Notes under the pieces: generated by a model
The model's database searches: none
The model's input: only the letters and a program-made list of their open reading frames with translations
What the model was told of the DNA's origin: nothing
Made by a program: the position numbers and the translations under genes
From: CBDDGJ01 sp965199285
Lineage (GTDB): Bacteria > Pseudomonadota > Alphaproteobacteria > RS24
Reading direction: 5' to 3'
Length of the DNA stretch: 64,000 bases
NCBI GenBank assembly: GCA_965199285.1
Contig: OZ240687.1
Span: 1,674,001 to 1,738,000, forward strand
Part shown: in pieces, positions 17,013-26,528 of the stretch
Layout: each line of letters opens with the position of its first letter
How positions within the stretch are numbered: the first letter of the stretch is position 1

Positions 17013-17951
17013 ATGCCCTTATCTGAAAACCCGATTATATTTGCCAATAATCCGCTCGACCGGATGGGGCATATTCGCAATGATGCAGATTGGCTTGATG
17101 GCCAGCTAAATCATGAGACGGCTTTATTTTTGCCTCTATGGAATCTCTCACCGCTTATCTTGCCAGAATTACAAGCTGGCGCGGGGCGCGATATGGGCTG
17201 GCTGCCACGGGCGGCGTTAAAAGATTTTTTCCGCGATGATAGTCTGGTGATTTTTTTAGGGCTTAACCGCCGCCAAAAGCCGCTCTTTGGGTTGGATATT
17301 TCGGCCTTTCCTGACCCTGAGAATTTTGGTGACCTCAAAGGCATGGGGCAGTTTGAAGATTTGCGCGAGCTGGCAATGGCAGGCGATATTGCCGCCACTG
17401 AGCTGGCCATTGTGGCGCAGGCCAAAGCGCTTATTGATTGGCACAAGCGGCATCAGTTTTGTAGTGTGTGTGGGGCGGCATCTCATTTTGCGGAAGCGGG
17501 CTATAAGCGCATCTGCCTTTCCTGCGGGGCAGAGCATTTCCCGCGCACCGATCCGGTCGTGATTATGCTTGGCGTGTATGAAGACCAGTGCCTGATTGGT
17601 CGCCAAAATGGTTGGCCGGAACATATGTTTTCCGCTTTGGCAGGATTTGTTGAACCGGGCGAAACGATTGAAGAAGCGGTGGCGCGCGAAATGATGGAAG
17701 AGGCTGGGGTTGACATAGAATCGGTAGATTATATTGCCTCACAGCCTTGGCCGTTTCCAGCCTCATTGATGATTGGGTGCATTGCCCAGACCACCAGTCA
17801 GACGCTGAACATTGATGGGGTTGAGCTGGCAGAGGCGCGCTGGGTATCGCGCGATGAGGTAAGAGCGGCGTTACGCGGCGAAGGCACGCTTGGGGTGCCA
17901 CCGAAAATGGCGATTGCGCATCACTTAATCCGTGCCTTTGCGGAAGGGTGA
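17013..17951 (+). CDS. nudC: NADH pyrophosphatase / RNA decapping NUDIX enzyme
   Basis: Hydrolyses NAD(H) to NMN(H) plus AMP and, in E. coli, removes NAD caps from RNA. The 312-residue protein has the zinc ribbon Cys150, Cys153, Cys168, Cys171, a NUDIX box at about 211-233 (GFVEPGETIEEAVAREMMEE), and the NudC-specific SQPWPFP at 243-249. AAGGAGGGG precedes the ATG. Its 3' end overlaps the convergent pheA by 27 bp. Confidence 0.95.
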   Translation: MPLSENPIIFANNPLDRMGHIRNDADWLDGQLNHETALFLPLWNLSPLILPELQAGAGRDMGWLPRAALKDFFRDDSLVIFLGLNRRQKPLFGLDISAFPDPENFGDLKGMGQFEDLRELAMAGDIAATELAIVAQAKALIDWHKRHQFCSVCGAASHFAEAGYKRICLSCGAEHFPRTDPVVIMLGVYEDQCLIGRQNGWPEHMFSALAGFVEPGETIEEAVAREMMEEAGVDIESVDYIASQPWPFPASLMIGCIAQTTSQTLNIDGVELAEARWVSRDEVRAALRGEGTLGVPPKMAIAHHLIRAFAEG

Positions 17952-18773
17952 GGCTTTATAAACGCCCAAAATATCAACTGCGGTTGAATAATAGGATAAG
18001 TCCTCTATTGCGAGGCGCACCCGTTCATCATCGGGATGGCCTTCAATATCGGCATAAAATTGGGTGGTCGAAAAATGTCCGTCACTATAATAGCTTTCGA
18101 GCTTGGTCATATTAACCCCATTGGTGGCAAAGCCACCAAGCGCTTTATAAAGTGCGGCCGGTACATTGCGCAGGCGGAAGATGAGGCTCGTCATCACCGC
18201 GCCATCGCTAAGCTCGGCATCATCGGCGGTTCTTGACATCACCAAAAACCGCGTTGTATTGCTGGCCGCATCTTCAATATTTTCTGCCAAAATCTTAAGC
18301 CCGTGAATATCTGCCGCTAAAGATGAAGCAATCGCCGCATGATAGGGTTCATCGTTTTCATGAATTTCCCGCGCCGCACCCGCCGTATCGGTGGTGATGG
18401 CGGATGGTTTATCATGCACGCTCAAAAATTTACGGCATTGCGCCAGCGCCATTTCATGGCTTTTCACCAATGTAATATCAGAAAGTACAGTGTCGGGCTT
18501 TGCCATGAGGCAATGATGAATTGCGGCAAAATGTTCGGCAATAATATAAAGCCCCGAACCGGGTAGCAGCCGATGCACATCCGCCACCCGACCGGCAAAA
18601 TTATTTTCAATCGGGGTCATGGCAAGCGCCGCATCGCCATTATGCAGCGCCGCAAATAATTGCTCAAATCGGGGGCAGGGGAGAACCTCATAATCGGGAT
18701 AATATGTGTTACAGGCAATATGCGAATACGCGCCCAGCTCGCCTTGAAATGCGATTTTCTTTTCAGATGTCAT
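17925..18773 (-). CDS. pheA: Prephenate dehydratase
   Basis: Converts prephenate to phenylpyruvate in phenylalanine synthesis (EC 4.2.1.51). The 282-residue monofunctional enzyme starts KIAFQGELGAYSH, has the catalytic TRF motif at 174-176, and a C-terminal ACT domain (from about 190, with KLESYY) for feedback inhibition by phenylalanine. There is no chorismate mutase domain. The ATG overlaps the kdsB stop by 4 bp. The 3' end runs 27 bp into nudC on the opposite strand. Confidence 0.95.
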   Translation of the reverse strand: MTSEKKIAFQGELGAYSHIACNTYYPDYEVLPCPRFEQLFAALHNGDAALAMTPIENNFAGRVADVHRLLPGSGLYIIAEHFAAIHHCLMAKPDTVLSDITLVKSHEMALAQCRKFLSVHDKPSAITTDTAGAAREIHENDEPYHAAIASSLAADIHGLKILAENIEDAASNTTRFLVMSRTADDAELSDGAVMTSLIFRLRNVPAALYKALGGFATNGVNMTKLESYYSDGHFSTTQFYADIEGHPDDERVRLAIEDLSYYSTAVDILGVYKASPFRKGTD

Positions 18774-19570
18774 GCGCGCTCCATCATCTTGCGGGCATGG
18801 GTTAAATCTTCTGGCGTGTCAACCCCAATCGGAACCGTATCAATCACCCCAATGCGGATGCTCATGCCCGCTTCGAGCGCCCGTAATTGCTCTAATTTTT
18901 CGCGCTTTTCCAAAGCGGAAGGGGGAAGCTTGATAAACGCATCCAGCGCTGTGCGGCGGAATCCATAAAGGCCGATATGATGATATAAATCTCCATCCCC
19001 TGCCGGTGCGGTGGCGCGGGTGAAATAGAGCGCCTTTCCTGATTGTACTTGGCCTGATTGTATTTGGCCAGACTTTATTTGGCTCGATTGGGGCTTATCA
19101 AATGCAATCACAGCTTTTACAACATTCGGGTTATCGCGTTCTGCCGGATTGGTGATTTTGCTAGCGATTGTTGACATATCCGCATCGTCGAGCAAATCGC
19201 TGACGGTTTGTAACGCTATTGGTTCAATCGTCGGCAAATCGCCTTGCACGTTCAAAATATATTGATAATGCTGGTCGGGGTCAATTTTCTGTAAGGCTTG
19301 ATGGATACGATCTGAACCTGAAGGCAATGCAGGGTCGGTAAGCACGGCCTCGCCACCTGCATTGATGATGGCATCGGCAATTTCGGCTTCCGCCGCCGCC
19401 ACCACCACGCGGCCAATATTCGCCTCGCAAGCGCGCCGCCAGACCTGCACAATCATCGGCTCCCCGCCCATATCAGCAAGCGGCTTATTGGGTAGGCGCA
19501 CCGAAGCAAGGCGAGCGGGTATAAGAATGATCCTTTTGTCGTTAGATGACATTATGGCTTGCGCTTTCAT
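18770..19570 (-). CDS. kdsB: 3-deoxy-manno-octulosonate cytidylyltransferase
   Basis: Activates Kdo with CTP for lipopolysaccharide core synthesis. The 266-residue protein has IILIPARLASVRLPNKPLAD, the NVQGDLPTI active-site region and the C-terminal LEQLRALEAGM block. An extra hydrophilic segment of repeats (QIKSGQIQSGQVQSG) sits just before ALYFTRA and stems from a 15-bp DNA repeat. Start is uncertain: ATG 19570 or ATG 19552, neither with a good ribosome-binding site. It is coupled to pheA. Confidence 0.94.
   Translation of the reverse strand: MKAQAIMSSNDKRIILIPARLASVRLPNKPLADMGGEPMIVQVWRRACEANIGRVVVAAAEAEIADAIINAGGEAVLTDPALPSGSDRIHQALQKIDPDQHYQYILNVQGDLPTIEPIALQTVSDLLDDADMSTIASKITNPAERDNPNVVKAVIAFDKPQSSQIKSGQIQSGQVQSGKALYFTRATAPAGDGDLYHHIGLYGFRRTALDAFIKLPPSALEKREKLEQLRALEAGMSIRIGVIDTVPIGVDTPEDLTHARKMMERA
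19038..19097. repeat. 15-bp tandem repeat in kdsB
   Basis: Units CCTGATTGTACTTGG, CCTGATTGTATTTGG and CCAGACTTTATTTGG (starts 19038, 19053, 19068) are followed by a partial copy. Five codons per unit keep the frame; the copies have diverged more than those in dnaX. Confidence 0.88.
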
Positions 19571-19692
19571 ATAAGTTTTTCTATATGTTGCTAGTCTTAG
19601 CTTAGGCGAATAATTGGTGCAATGAGAAATTATTGCTATTCATAAGTTAAATATTTCGCCTTTTATGTCGACGCTAATATAGTGAGGAAAAA

Positions 19693-20211
19693 ATGGATTC
19701 TTTTGAATGGAATAAAATTGCCGGCGCTGTTTTGTTTATCATGCTCGTATTTATTGGCATTAATAATCTTGGTGATATTCTCTTTACAACAAAGCCCGCC
19801 AGTGAAAATGCCTATATTGTTGAAGGTGTTGAAGAAGAAGGCAGCACAGCGTCTGCCTCTGCACCCCAAGAAGAAGAGCCCGATATTGCTATATTGCTAG
19901 CCAGTGCGGATATTGCAAAGGGCGCGAAAGTTGCGAAAAAATGCACGTCCTGCCACAGCCTTGAGGCAGATGGCGGCAATGGTATCGGCCCTAATCTATG
20001 GGCGATTGTTGATGCGGATATTGCGGCAAAGTCTGGCTTTTCTTATTCCACCGCGCTCACCGCGCTTGAGGGCGGCTGGACGGTTGAGGCGTTAAATGGC
20101 TTTTTGGCGAATCCGAAGAAATATGCCAGCGGTACCAAAATGGCATTTGCCGGGTTACGCAAGGCGAAAGACCGTGCCAATATCATCGCTTATTTACAAA
20201 GCCTAAAATAA
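19693..20211 (+). CDS. Membrane-anchored c-type cytochrome
   Basis: The 172-residue protein has an uncleaved N-terminal membrane helix (about 8-30), a flexible Glu/Ala/Ser linker, and a class I cytochrome c domain with heme motif CTSCH (Cys84, Cys87, His88) and axial Met150 in GTKMAF. Architecture matches CycM / cytochrome c552 of Alphaproteobacteria, which carries electrons from the bc1 complex to cytochrome oxidase in the periplasm. It is divergent from kdsB, a conserved neighbourhood in the class. GAGGAAAA precedes the ATG. Confidence 0.92.
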   Translation: MDSFEWNKIAGAVLFIMLVFIGINNLGDILFTTKPASENAYIVEGVEEEGSTASASAPQEEEPDIAILLASADIAKGAKVAKKCTSCHSLEADGGNGIGPNLWAIVDADIAAKSGFSYSTALTALEGGWTVEALNGFLANPKKYASGTKMAFAGLRKAKDRANIIAYLQSLK

Positions 20212-20278
20212 TAATTTTTTGATAATCTTTTATCTTTGTTAATTTGCTATATTATCTCCGAATGGAAAGGGGGTATGA

Positions 20279-22135
20279 ATGAAGCCTTATCACAATCTAC
20301 GCGCTAGTCTATATATTTTGGCGGGGTTTGTGCTGTCTTACGCAAACGCTCAAGAGGTTACGTTTAAGCAGGGCTTATCGCTGTTAGGGGCTCCCGCGCT
20401 TGCCAAAGACTTTTCGCATTTTCCTTATGTGAACCCCACAGCTCCCAAAGGCGGGGAGCTGCGGTTGGCTGCCTTTGGTACTTATGATTCGTTTAATGTG
20501 TTGAGCATTAAAGGCGATTTGCCCAGCGGTGTACGCTTGCAAGGGCTTATTTATGAAACGCTTATGGTCGATAATCATGATGAAGCAGCAAGCTCTTATG
20601 GGTTGGTGGCAGAAGCGGTGGCGCATCCAGATGATTTTTCATCTGTGACCTATCGTTTGCGTAAACAGGCACGCTTCCATGATGGTCATCCGATAACGGC
20701 GGAAGATGTTATCTTTTCGCTGGAAAAAATTAAAGAGATTAACCCTTTGTTTCGTGCCTATTATGCTGATGTCACCCATGCAACCGCCACGGGCGAACAT
20801 GAAGTTACCTTTCATTTTGCGATTAAAGGCAATCGCGAACTGCCCTTTATCACTGGACAAATGCCAATCTTGCCAAAACATTATTGGACGGCAGAAGGAC
20901 GGGATTTAACCAAAACCACGCTGGTACCCCCCTTGGGCAGTGGGCCTTATCGGATCGCCAATCAGGTCAATGCGGATGGGGTGGTGACCGATACCTCTCA
21001 TATTATTTATGAGCGCGTGGCGGATTATTGGGCGAAAGATTTGAATGTGAATATTGGCCATTATAATTTTGACCATATCCGCATTGATTATTATCGCGAT
21101 ACGGATGTGGTGTTTGAAGCCTTCAAGGCAGGTGATGTTGATTTTCGCGCTGAGAATGTGGCGCTGAAATGGCAACGCGGCTATAATTTCCCTGCCGTTC
21201 AGGATGGGCGGGTCAAGCGCGAGCTTGTCACATTGCAAAATGTAAAGCACATGCAGGCGATTATTTTTAATATGCGCAAATCCCCGTTTGATGATATTCT
21301 GGTACGCCAAGCCTTGCTTTATGCGCTTGATTTTGAATGGATGGAAAAAAACCTGTTCTTTAATCAATATGCCCGTACCAATAGTTATTTTGAAGGCTCG
21401 GAGCTTGCCGCAAATGGATTACCCTCAGACGCTGAATTGCGTATTTTGGAACCATTGCGCGATGTGATTCCAGCAGAAGTGTTTTCTAAAACCTTTGCGA
21501 ATCCCAAAACCAATGGCAGTGGTGAAAATCGCAAAAATCTGCGGCAGGCTTATAAATTATTTCAACAGGCTGGCTGGCAGGTTGAAAATGGCAAGCTGAT
21601 GAAAGCGGGAAAACCCTTGCAGATTGAGTTTTTGATTGTCCAAAAAACCATGGAACGGGTTTTAACCCCTTACCTCCAATCGCTTAAAAAAATCGGGGTG
21701 GAGGGACGCATCAGAATTGTCGATAGCTCGCAATATCAAAACCGCGTCAATGAATATGATTTTGATGCGATTATTGCGGTCTTGCCGCAATCCTTATCAC
21801 CAGGCAATGAACAGCGCGATTATTTTTCAAGCGCGGTTGTCGACCGCCCCGGCGGCCGCAATTATGCCGGCATTGCTGATAAGGCGATTGATCGGCTGAT
21901 TGATCATATTATTTATGCCGATCATCGCGAAGCGCTGGTTACTGCCGTACGCGCAATGGATCGGGTGTTGCTGTGGAATTATTATACCCTGCCGCTATGG
22001 CATGCGCCTTACGAACGGCTGGCCTATTGGCAGGGGCTGGCACGGCCGCAACGTTTGCCACATCATTATATTGATTTTCCCCATATTTGGTGGCGTGATG
22101 GCGCGGCTCCCTATCAACAAAGGTCACCCGAATGA
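20279..22135 (+). CDS. yejA: Extracellular solute-binding protein family 5, YejA type
   Basis: Periplasmic peptide-binding component of the Yej ABC importer. The 618-residue protein has a signal peptide ending near SYANA, then the SBP_bac_5 fold (ISLEKI-type RFHDGHPITAEDVIFSLEKI, and NMRKSPFDDILVRQALLYAL). In E. coli the system takes up microcin C-type peptides. It is first of four genes linked by 4-bp ATGA overlaps with yejB, yejE and yejF. An AGGGGG sequence precedes the ATG. Confidence 0.92.
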   Translation: MKPYHNLRASLYILAGFVLSYANAQEVTFKQGLSLLGAPALAKDFSHFPYVNPTAPKGGELRLAAFGTYDSFNVLSIKGDLPSGVRLQGLIYETLMVDNHDEAASSYGLVAEAVAHPDDFSSVTYRLRKQARFHDGHPITAEDVIFSLEKIKEINPLFRAYYADVTHATATGEHEVTFHFAIKGNRELPFITGQMPILPKHYWTAEGRDLTKTTLVPPLGSGPYRIANQVNADGVVTDTSHIIYERVADYWAKDLNVNIGHYNFDHIRIDYYRDTDVVFEAFKAGDVDFRAENVALKWQRGYNFPAVQDGRVKRELVTLQNVKHMQAIIFNMRKSPFDDILVRQALLYALDFEWMEKNLFFNQYARTNSYFEGSELAANGLPSDAELRILEPLRDVIPAEVFSKTFANPKTNGSGENRKNLRQAYKLFQQAGWQVENGKLMKAGKPLQIEFLIVQKTMERVLTPYLQSLKKIGVEGRIRIVDSSQYQNRVNEYDFDAIIAVLPQSLSPGNEQRDYFSSAVVDRPGGRNYAGIADKAIDRLIDHIIYADHREALVTAVRAMDRVLLWNYYTLPLWHAPYERLAYWQGLARPQRLPHHYIDFPHIWWRDGAAPYQQRSPE

Positions 22136-23220
22136 CGGCTTATATTATTCGTCGCCTTTTGCTGATGATTCCAACCATTATTGGTATTTTGACGATCAGC
22201 TTTTTTATTGCCCAATTTGCTCCGGGTGGACCCGTTGAACGGGTGATTGCGCAGCTGCAAGGGCATGATGTCGGCGCCACCTCACGCTTTGCCGGTGGGC
22301 AAGACCAGCTAAAGCAAACGCAAAATTTTGAGACCAGCTCCAAATATCGCGGCGCACAGGGGCTTGACCCCGAATTTATTGCGGCGCTTGAAAAGCAATT
22401 TGGTTTCGATAAGCCGCTTTATATTCGCTATTTCACCATGCTGAAAGATTATGCTCTATTTGATTTTGGTGAGAGTTATTACCGTGATGTAAGCGTTATT
22501 TCTTTAATTCAAGAAAAATTACCGGTTTCGATTTCCTTAGGGCTATGGTCAACCTTGCTCACCTATCTCATTTCTATCCCCTTAGGTATCGCAAAAGCGC
22601 GGCGACATGGTAGCGCGATGGATATTTGGTCATCTGGAGCGATTATTATCTGCTATGCAATCCCCGGCTTTTTATTCGCAATTGCCCTGATTGTTCTGTT
22701 TGCAGGGGGGAGTTATTTTGATATTTTTCCGTTGCGAGGATTGGTCTCGGATGATTGGTACGAGCTTGGCATATTGGCGCAAATTGGCGATTATTTCTGG
22801 CATTTGGCACTGCCCTTATTGGCGCTGACAATCGGCACATTTGCCACTACAACCATGTTGACCAAAAACTCTTTTCTGGATGAAATTCATAAAAACTATG
22901 TGACAACGGCGCGCGCCAAAGGGCTGACCGAACGCCGCGCGCTTTATGGGCACGTATTTCGCAATGCGATGCTGATTATTGTATCGGGCTTTCCAGGGGC
23001 TTTTGTGGGGGCGTTTTTTACCGGTTCCCTGCTAATTGAAACCATTTTCTCGCTCGATGGGCTTGGCCTGTTATCCTATGAAAGTATTTATAATCGCGAT
23101 TATCCGGTTGTTTTTGCCAGTATTTATATTTTCGGATTAATCGGTCTCATCGTCACGCTGATTTCCGATTTAACCTATGTCTGGATTGACCCGCGTATTC
23201 ACTTTGAGGCGCAATCATGA
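22132..23220 (+). CDS. yejB: ABC transporter permease YejB
   Basis: First inner-membrane permease of the Yej peptide importer. The 362-residue protein has about six membrane helices, an enlarged periplasmic segment after the first helix (about 32-80), and the EAA-type cytoplasmic loop TARAKGLTERRALYGHVFRNA. Start and stop overlap with yejA and yejE by 4 bp each, so stoichiometry is likely kept by translational coupling. Confidence 0.92.
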   Translation: MTAYIIRRLLLMIPTIIGILTISFFIAQFAPGGPVERVIAQLQGHDVGATSRFAGGQDQLKQTQNFETSSKYRGAQGLDPEFIAALEKQFGFDKPLYIRYFTMLKDYALFDFGESYYRDVSVISLIQEKLPVSISLGLWSTLLTYLISIPLGIAKARRHGSAMDIWSSGAIIICYAIPGFLFAIALIVLFAGGSYFDIFPLRGLVSDDWYELGILAQIGDYFWHLALPLLALTIGTFATTTMLTKNSFLDEIHKNYVTTARAKGLTERRALYGHVFRNAMLIIVSGFPGAFVGAFFTGSLLIETIFSLDGLGLLSYESIYNRDYPVVFASIYIFGLIGLIVTLISDLTYVWIDPRIHFEAQS

Positions 23221-24251
23221 TACCCCTCTCGTCGATTAATCAGAGGCGCTGGCGAAATTTTCGCGCCAATAAGCGAGGCTATTATTCCTTATGGATTTTT
23301 TTAGTCTTGTTTATACTCTCACTGGGGGCAGAATTTATTGCCAATGATGATCCGCTTTTTGTCCGGCATCAGGGGGCGAGCTATTTCCCCATATTCACAA
23401 CCTATGCGGAAACCGATTTTGGTGGCGAGTTTCCAACAAAAGCCGATTTTCGGGATGATTATATTGTCAATCTGATTGAAGAAAAAGGCGGATTTTTGCT
23501 CTGGCCGCCGATCCGCTATAGCTATGATACGATTAACTTAACCCCGCCCACACCGGCGCCTTCTCCGCCCAATCGGGAGAACTGGCTGGGGACAGATGAC
23601 CAATCGCGCGATGTTTTGGCGCGGGTGATTTATGGCTTTCGCATTTCGGTTTTATTTGGTCTCACCCTTACGCTTATTTCATCTGTGATCGGGATTATCG
23701 CTGGCGCGGTGCAAGGCTATTTTGGCGGCTGGGTTGATCTTGGCTTCCAGCGCTTTATTGAAATTTGGACCAGCGTGCCAACGCTTTATTTATTGATTAT
23801 TTTATCGGCCTTTATTGAGCCAGGCTTTTGGGTACTGTTGGGTATCCTGCTGCTCTTTTCTTGGGTATCACTGGTGGGGGTTGTGCGGGCAGAATTTTTG
23901 CGCATCCGTAATTTCCAATATATTGAAGCGGCGCGCGCCTTAGGGGTGGGCGATGTTACGATTATGCGGCGGCATTTGCTGCCAAATGCGATGGTCGCAA
24001 CCATTACGTTTTTACCGTTCGTCTTAAACGCCTCAATTACCACGCTGACCTCGCTTGACTTTCTCGGCTATGGCTTACCACCCGGTTCGCCATCATTGGG
24101 GGAACTTTTGGCGCAAGGCAAAGCAAATCTGCAAGCCCCGTGGCTTGGCTTGACCGGCTTTTTTACGATTGCGCTTATGTTATCCTTATTGGTATTTATT
24201 GGCGAGGGGGTGCGCGATGCGTTTGATCCGCGCAAGGATCGTTCATCATGA
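23217..24251 (+). CDS. yejE: ABC transporter permease YejE
   Basis: Second permease of the Yej importer, 344 residues. N-terminal helix SLWIFLVLFILSLGAEFIA is followed by a periplasmic region with YDTINLTPPTPAPSPPNREN, the GTDDQSRDVLARVIYGFRIS block typical of DppC/OppC-like permeases, and the EAA loop EAARALGVGDVTIMRRHLLP. It overlaps yejB and yejF by 4 bp. Confidence 0.92.
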   Translation: MIPLSSINQRRWRNFRANKRGYYSLWIFLVLFILSLGAEFIANDDPLFVRHQGASYFPIFTTYAETDFGGEFPTKADFRDDYIVNLIEEKGGFLLWPPIRYSYDTINLTPPTPAPSPPNRENWLGTDDQSRDVLARVIYGFRISVLFGLTLTLISSVIGIIAGAVQGYFGGWVDLGFQRFIEIWTSVPTLYLLIILSAFIEPGFWVLLGILLLFSWVSLVGVVRAEFLRIRNFQYIEAARALGVGDVTIMRRHLLPNAMVATITFLPFVLNASITTLTSLDFLGYGLPPGSPSLGELLAQGKANLQAPWLGLTGFFTIALMLSLLVFIGEGVRDAFDPRKDRSS

Positions 24252-25834
24252 CGCTTCTTTGTGTACAGGATTTACATATTGGCTTTTCGAGCGATGGTCG
24301 CAAAAGTGATGCGGTCAAAAAAATAAGTTTTGAAATTGCAGCCGGTGAAGTGCTCGGGATTGTTGGTGAAAGCGGCAGCGGCAAATCGGTCACTGCGACG
24401 GCGATTTTGCAATTATTGCCTCCTAATGCCTATCACGAAAGCGGTCAGATTAGGTTTGGCGATACGGATTTAATGACAGCATCTGAAACTGAAATGCAGT
24501 CTATTCGGGGGCGCGATATTGCAATGGTCTTTCAGGAGCCAATGAGCGCTCTTAATCCGCTCCACACGATTGAAAAACAAATTGCTGAAATTATTACCCA
24601 GCATCGTTCGGGGACGGCTGAAACTTTGCAACAAGAGGTCATCGCTTTGCTGGCGCGGGTGGGTATTCCGCAACCCGAAAAACGCCTATCAGCCTATCCG
24701 CATGAATTATCGGGCGGCCAGCGTCAGCGCGTGACGATCGCTATGGCGATTGCCAATAAGCCGAAATTACTGATTGCCGATGAGCCGACAACCGCACTTG
24801 ATGTAACCGTGCAATGGCAAATTCTCGATCTTCTTAAAAAATTACAAGCGGAAGAAAATATGGCCATGCTGCTCATTTCGCATGATTTAGGCATGGTTAA
24901 ATATATGGCGGATCGGATTTGCGTGATGCGGCATGGCGAGATTGTCGAAAGCAATCATGCGAATAGATTATTCGCCGCGCCGCAAGCCGATTATACCAAA
25001 CAGCTTATTGCCGCCGAGCCGGAAGGCTTGCGTCCCCCTTATGCGCAAATGGCGGCACCGTTTCTATCGGCTAAAAATATGCGCGTATGGTTCCCTCTGC
25101 AAAAGGGTGTTTTGCGGCGCACATATGATCATATTAAAGCGGTCAATGATATTGATCTTGAGGTAAGAAAAGGCGAAACGTTAGGAATTGTCGGTGAAAG
25201 CGGTAGTGGCAAAACCACATTGGGGCGGGCTTTATTGGGTTTGCAGGAATCGACAGGTGAGGTTGAAATTGCTGGACGTGATATGCAAAACCTTTCTCGT
25301 AAAGAGTGGCGGGGGTTGCGCCGTAATATGCAGATTGTGTTTCAAGACCCATTCGGCAGTTTAAGCCCGCGCATGTCGGTTTTCGATATTATCACTGAGG
25401 GGCTGGATATTCATGCAGCACAGCTCACCCGCGCCGAAAAACAAGCACGGGTGCGGCAAGCCTTATTAGATGTTGAAATGGATCCGGATACCGCCCTGCG
25501 CTATCCGCATGAATTTTCCGGCGGCCAACGCCAGCGTATCGCGATTGCTCGTGCGATTATTTTGGCGCCAGAGCTTGTGGTGCTGGATGAACCAACCTCT
25601 GCGCTTGATCGTTCAGTGCAAGCGCAAGTGCTGGATTTGTTGATTCGGTTGCAGGAGCAACGTCAGCTTACCTATTTGTTTATCAGCCATGATTTGAAAG
25701 TGGTACGCGCAATCGCTCATCGGGTGATTGTGATGCAAAACGGTCATTGTGTTGAAGCTGGCGCCACCGAAGATATTTTTTATGGGCCGCAACAAGATTA
25801 CACCAAAAACCTTATCAGCGCTGCTTTCGATTAG
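24248..25834 (+). CDS. yejF: ABC transporter ATP-binding protein YejF (two fused ATPase domains)
   Basis: The 528-residue protein contains two complete nucleotide-binding domains. The first has GESGSGKS, the signature LSGGQRQRV and LLIADEPTTALDV; the second has GESGSGKT, FSGGQRQRI and LVVLDEPTSALDR. Each domain ends with the C-terminal oligopeptide-transporter region. It powers the YejABE peptide importer. The stop lies 20 bp inside the 3' end of the convergent small gene at 25815-26000. Confidence 0.94.
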   Translation: MTLLCVQDLHIGFSSDGRKSDAVKKISFEIAAGEVLGIVGESGSGKSVTATAILQLLPPNAYHESGQIRFGDTDLMTASETEMQSIRGRDIAMVFQEPMSALNPLHTIEKQIAEIITQHRSGTAETLQQEVIALLARVGIPQPEKRLSAYPHELSGGQRQRVTIAMAIANKPKLLIADEPTTALDVTVQWQILDLLKKLQAEENMAMLLISHDLGMVKYMADRICVMRHGEIVESNHANRLFAAPQADYTKQLIAAEPEGLRPPYAQMAAPFLSAKNMRVWFPLQKGVLRRTYDHIKAVNDIDLEVRKGETLGIVGESGSGKTTLGRALLGLQESTGEVEIAGRDMQNLSRKEWRGLRRNMQIVFQDPFGSLSPRMSVFDIITEGLDIHAAQLTRAEKQARVRQALLDVEMDPDTALRYPHEFSGGQRQRIAIARAIILAPELVVLDEPTSALDRSVQAQVLDLLIRLQEQRQLTYLFISHDLKVVRAIAHRVIVMQNGHCVEAGATEDIFYGPQQDYTKNLISAAFD

Positions 25835-26000
25835 TGGTTTGTTCTTTTCTCATAATCCTGCCCCCAAATGGGGTAAAGCGGATGAGCGTCGCTGGTGTGG
25901 GATTTCGTTTCTGCTGATATGATTCTTGCGCTTGCGTAAGATTTTTTTGCAACCGCATTTTTTCAAGAGAGATAATTTTGCTGTTAGGGGGCGTATTCAT
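25815..26000 (-). CDS. Small basic protein of unknown function
   Basis: Codes for 61 residues, rich in Lys, Arg and Gln, with no membrane segment; I do not recognise it. Its ATG overlaps the stop of the upstream gene (25997-26275) by 4 bp, an arrangement that supports it being real, and both lie on the Fur-type promoter side. Its 3' end overlaps yejF by 20 bp. Could still be a chance frame. Confidence 0.45.
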   Translation of the reverse strand: MNTPPNSKIISLEKMRLQKNLTQAQESYQQKRNPTPATLIRFTPFGGRIMRKEQTTNRKQR

Positions 26001-26275
26001 TGGACACCCGCCATAGTTAATTTTTTCACCTCAATAAGGTGTAAATCTTGATTGTCTTGCCGCGCCTCAAAAATATGCAAAAACAAGCCATTATTTTGGA
26101 TATGGAGCTTACAGAAAATCCCTGTATCTGTTTTGTGTGTGGTGTATGTCTCCCAGTCAAAATGCGGCAGAGCCTCTACGAATTGCGCATAAGGCAATAG
26201 GTTGGTTTGCGTAAGTGCGCCAGTGGCGGATAGTAATAAACCGCAAAAGCTGGCTGGTATGTGCGCTCTTAACAT
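25997..26275 (-). CDS. Small exported protein in an iron-responsive position
   Basis: Codes for 92 residues with a hydrophobic N-terminus resembling a signal peptide (about residues 7-22), followed by a region with several His and aromatic residues (HFDWETYTTHKTD, LHIFEAR). No family recognised. A GGGA ribosome-binding site precedes the ATG. The gene faces away from the siderophore receptor across a 253-bp region with two Fur boxes, so a role in iron uptake is plausible but inferred from context only. Confidence 0.55.
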   Translation of the reverse strand: MLRAHIPASFCGLLLSATGALTQTNLLPYAQFVEALPHFDWETYTTHKTDTGIFCKLHIQNNGLFLHIFEARQDNQDLHLIEVKKLTMAGVQ

Positions 26276-26319
26276 TTATATCCCTTTCCATATTTTTCTG
26301 ATTATAATTCATATATAAT

Positions 26320-26332
26320 AATGATAATCATT
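26320..26332. promoter_or_regulatory. Fur box 1
   Basis: AATGATAATCATT is a perfect 13-bp palindrome matching the core of the Fur consensus (GATAATGATAATCATTATC). It lies 45 bp upstream of the small exported protein gene, in a position to repress it when iron is sufficient. Confidence 0.75.
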
Positions 26333-26472
26333 CTTATGTAGTATTATTGAGAATGATTTGCAACTAGAAATTTTCATTAACTAAAATAGATGCGCGTATG
26401 ACAGCAATGTGGATGTGCCAGATTTATAAAATAATTTCTTTTTTTGCTTGCATCATGATTCCAATAGATGTA

Positions 26473-26485
26473 AATGATAATCATT
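26473..26485. promoter_or_regulatory. Fur box 2
   Basis: The same 13-bp core AATGATAATCATT, extended by TATTATTATTA, lies 44 bp upstream of the siderophore receptor ATG. The symmetrical placing of the two boxes indicates iron control in both directions. Confidence 0.8.
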
Positions 26486-26528
26486 ATTATTATTAACTAT
26501 ACTATGGAACATAAAAAGAGAGGGAATT

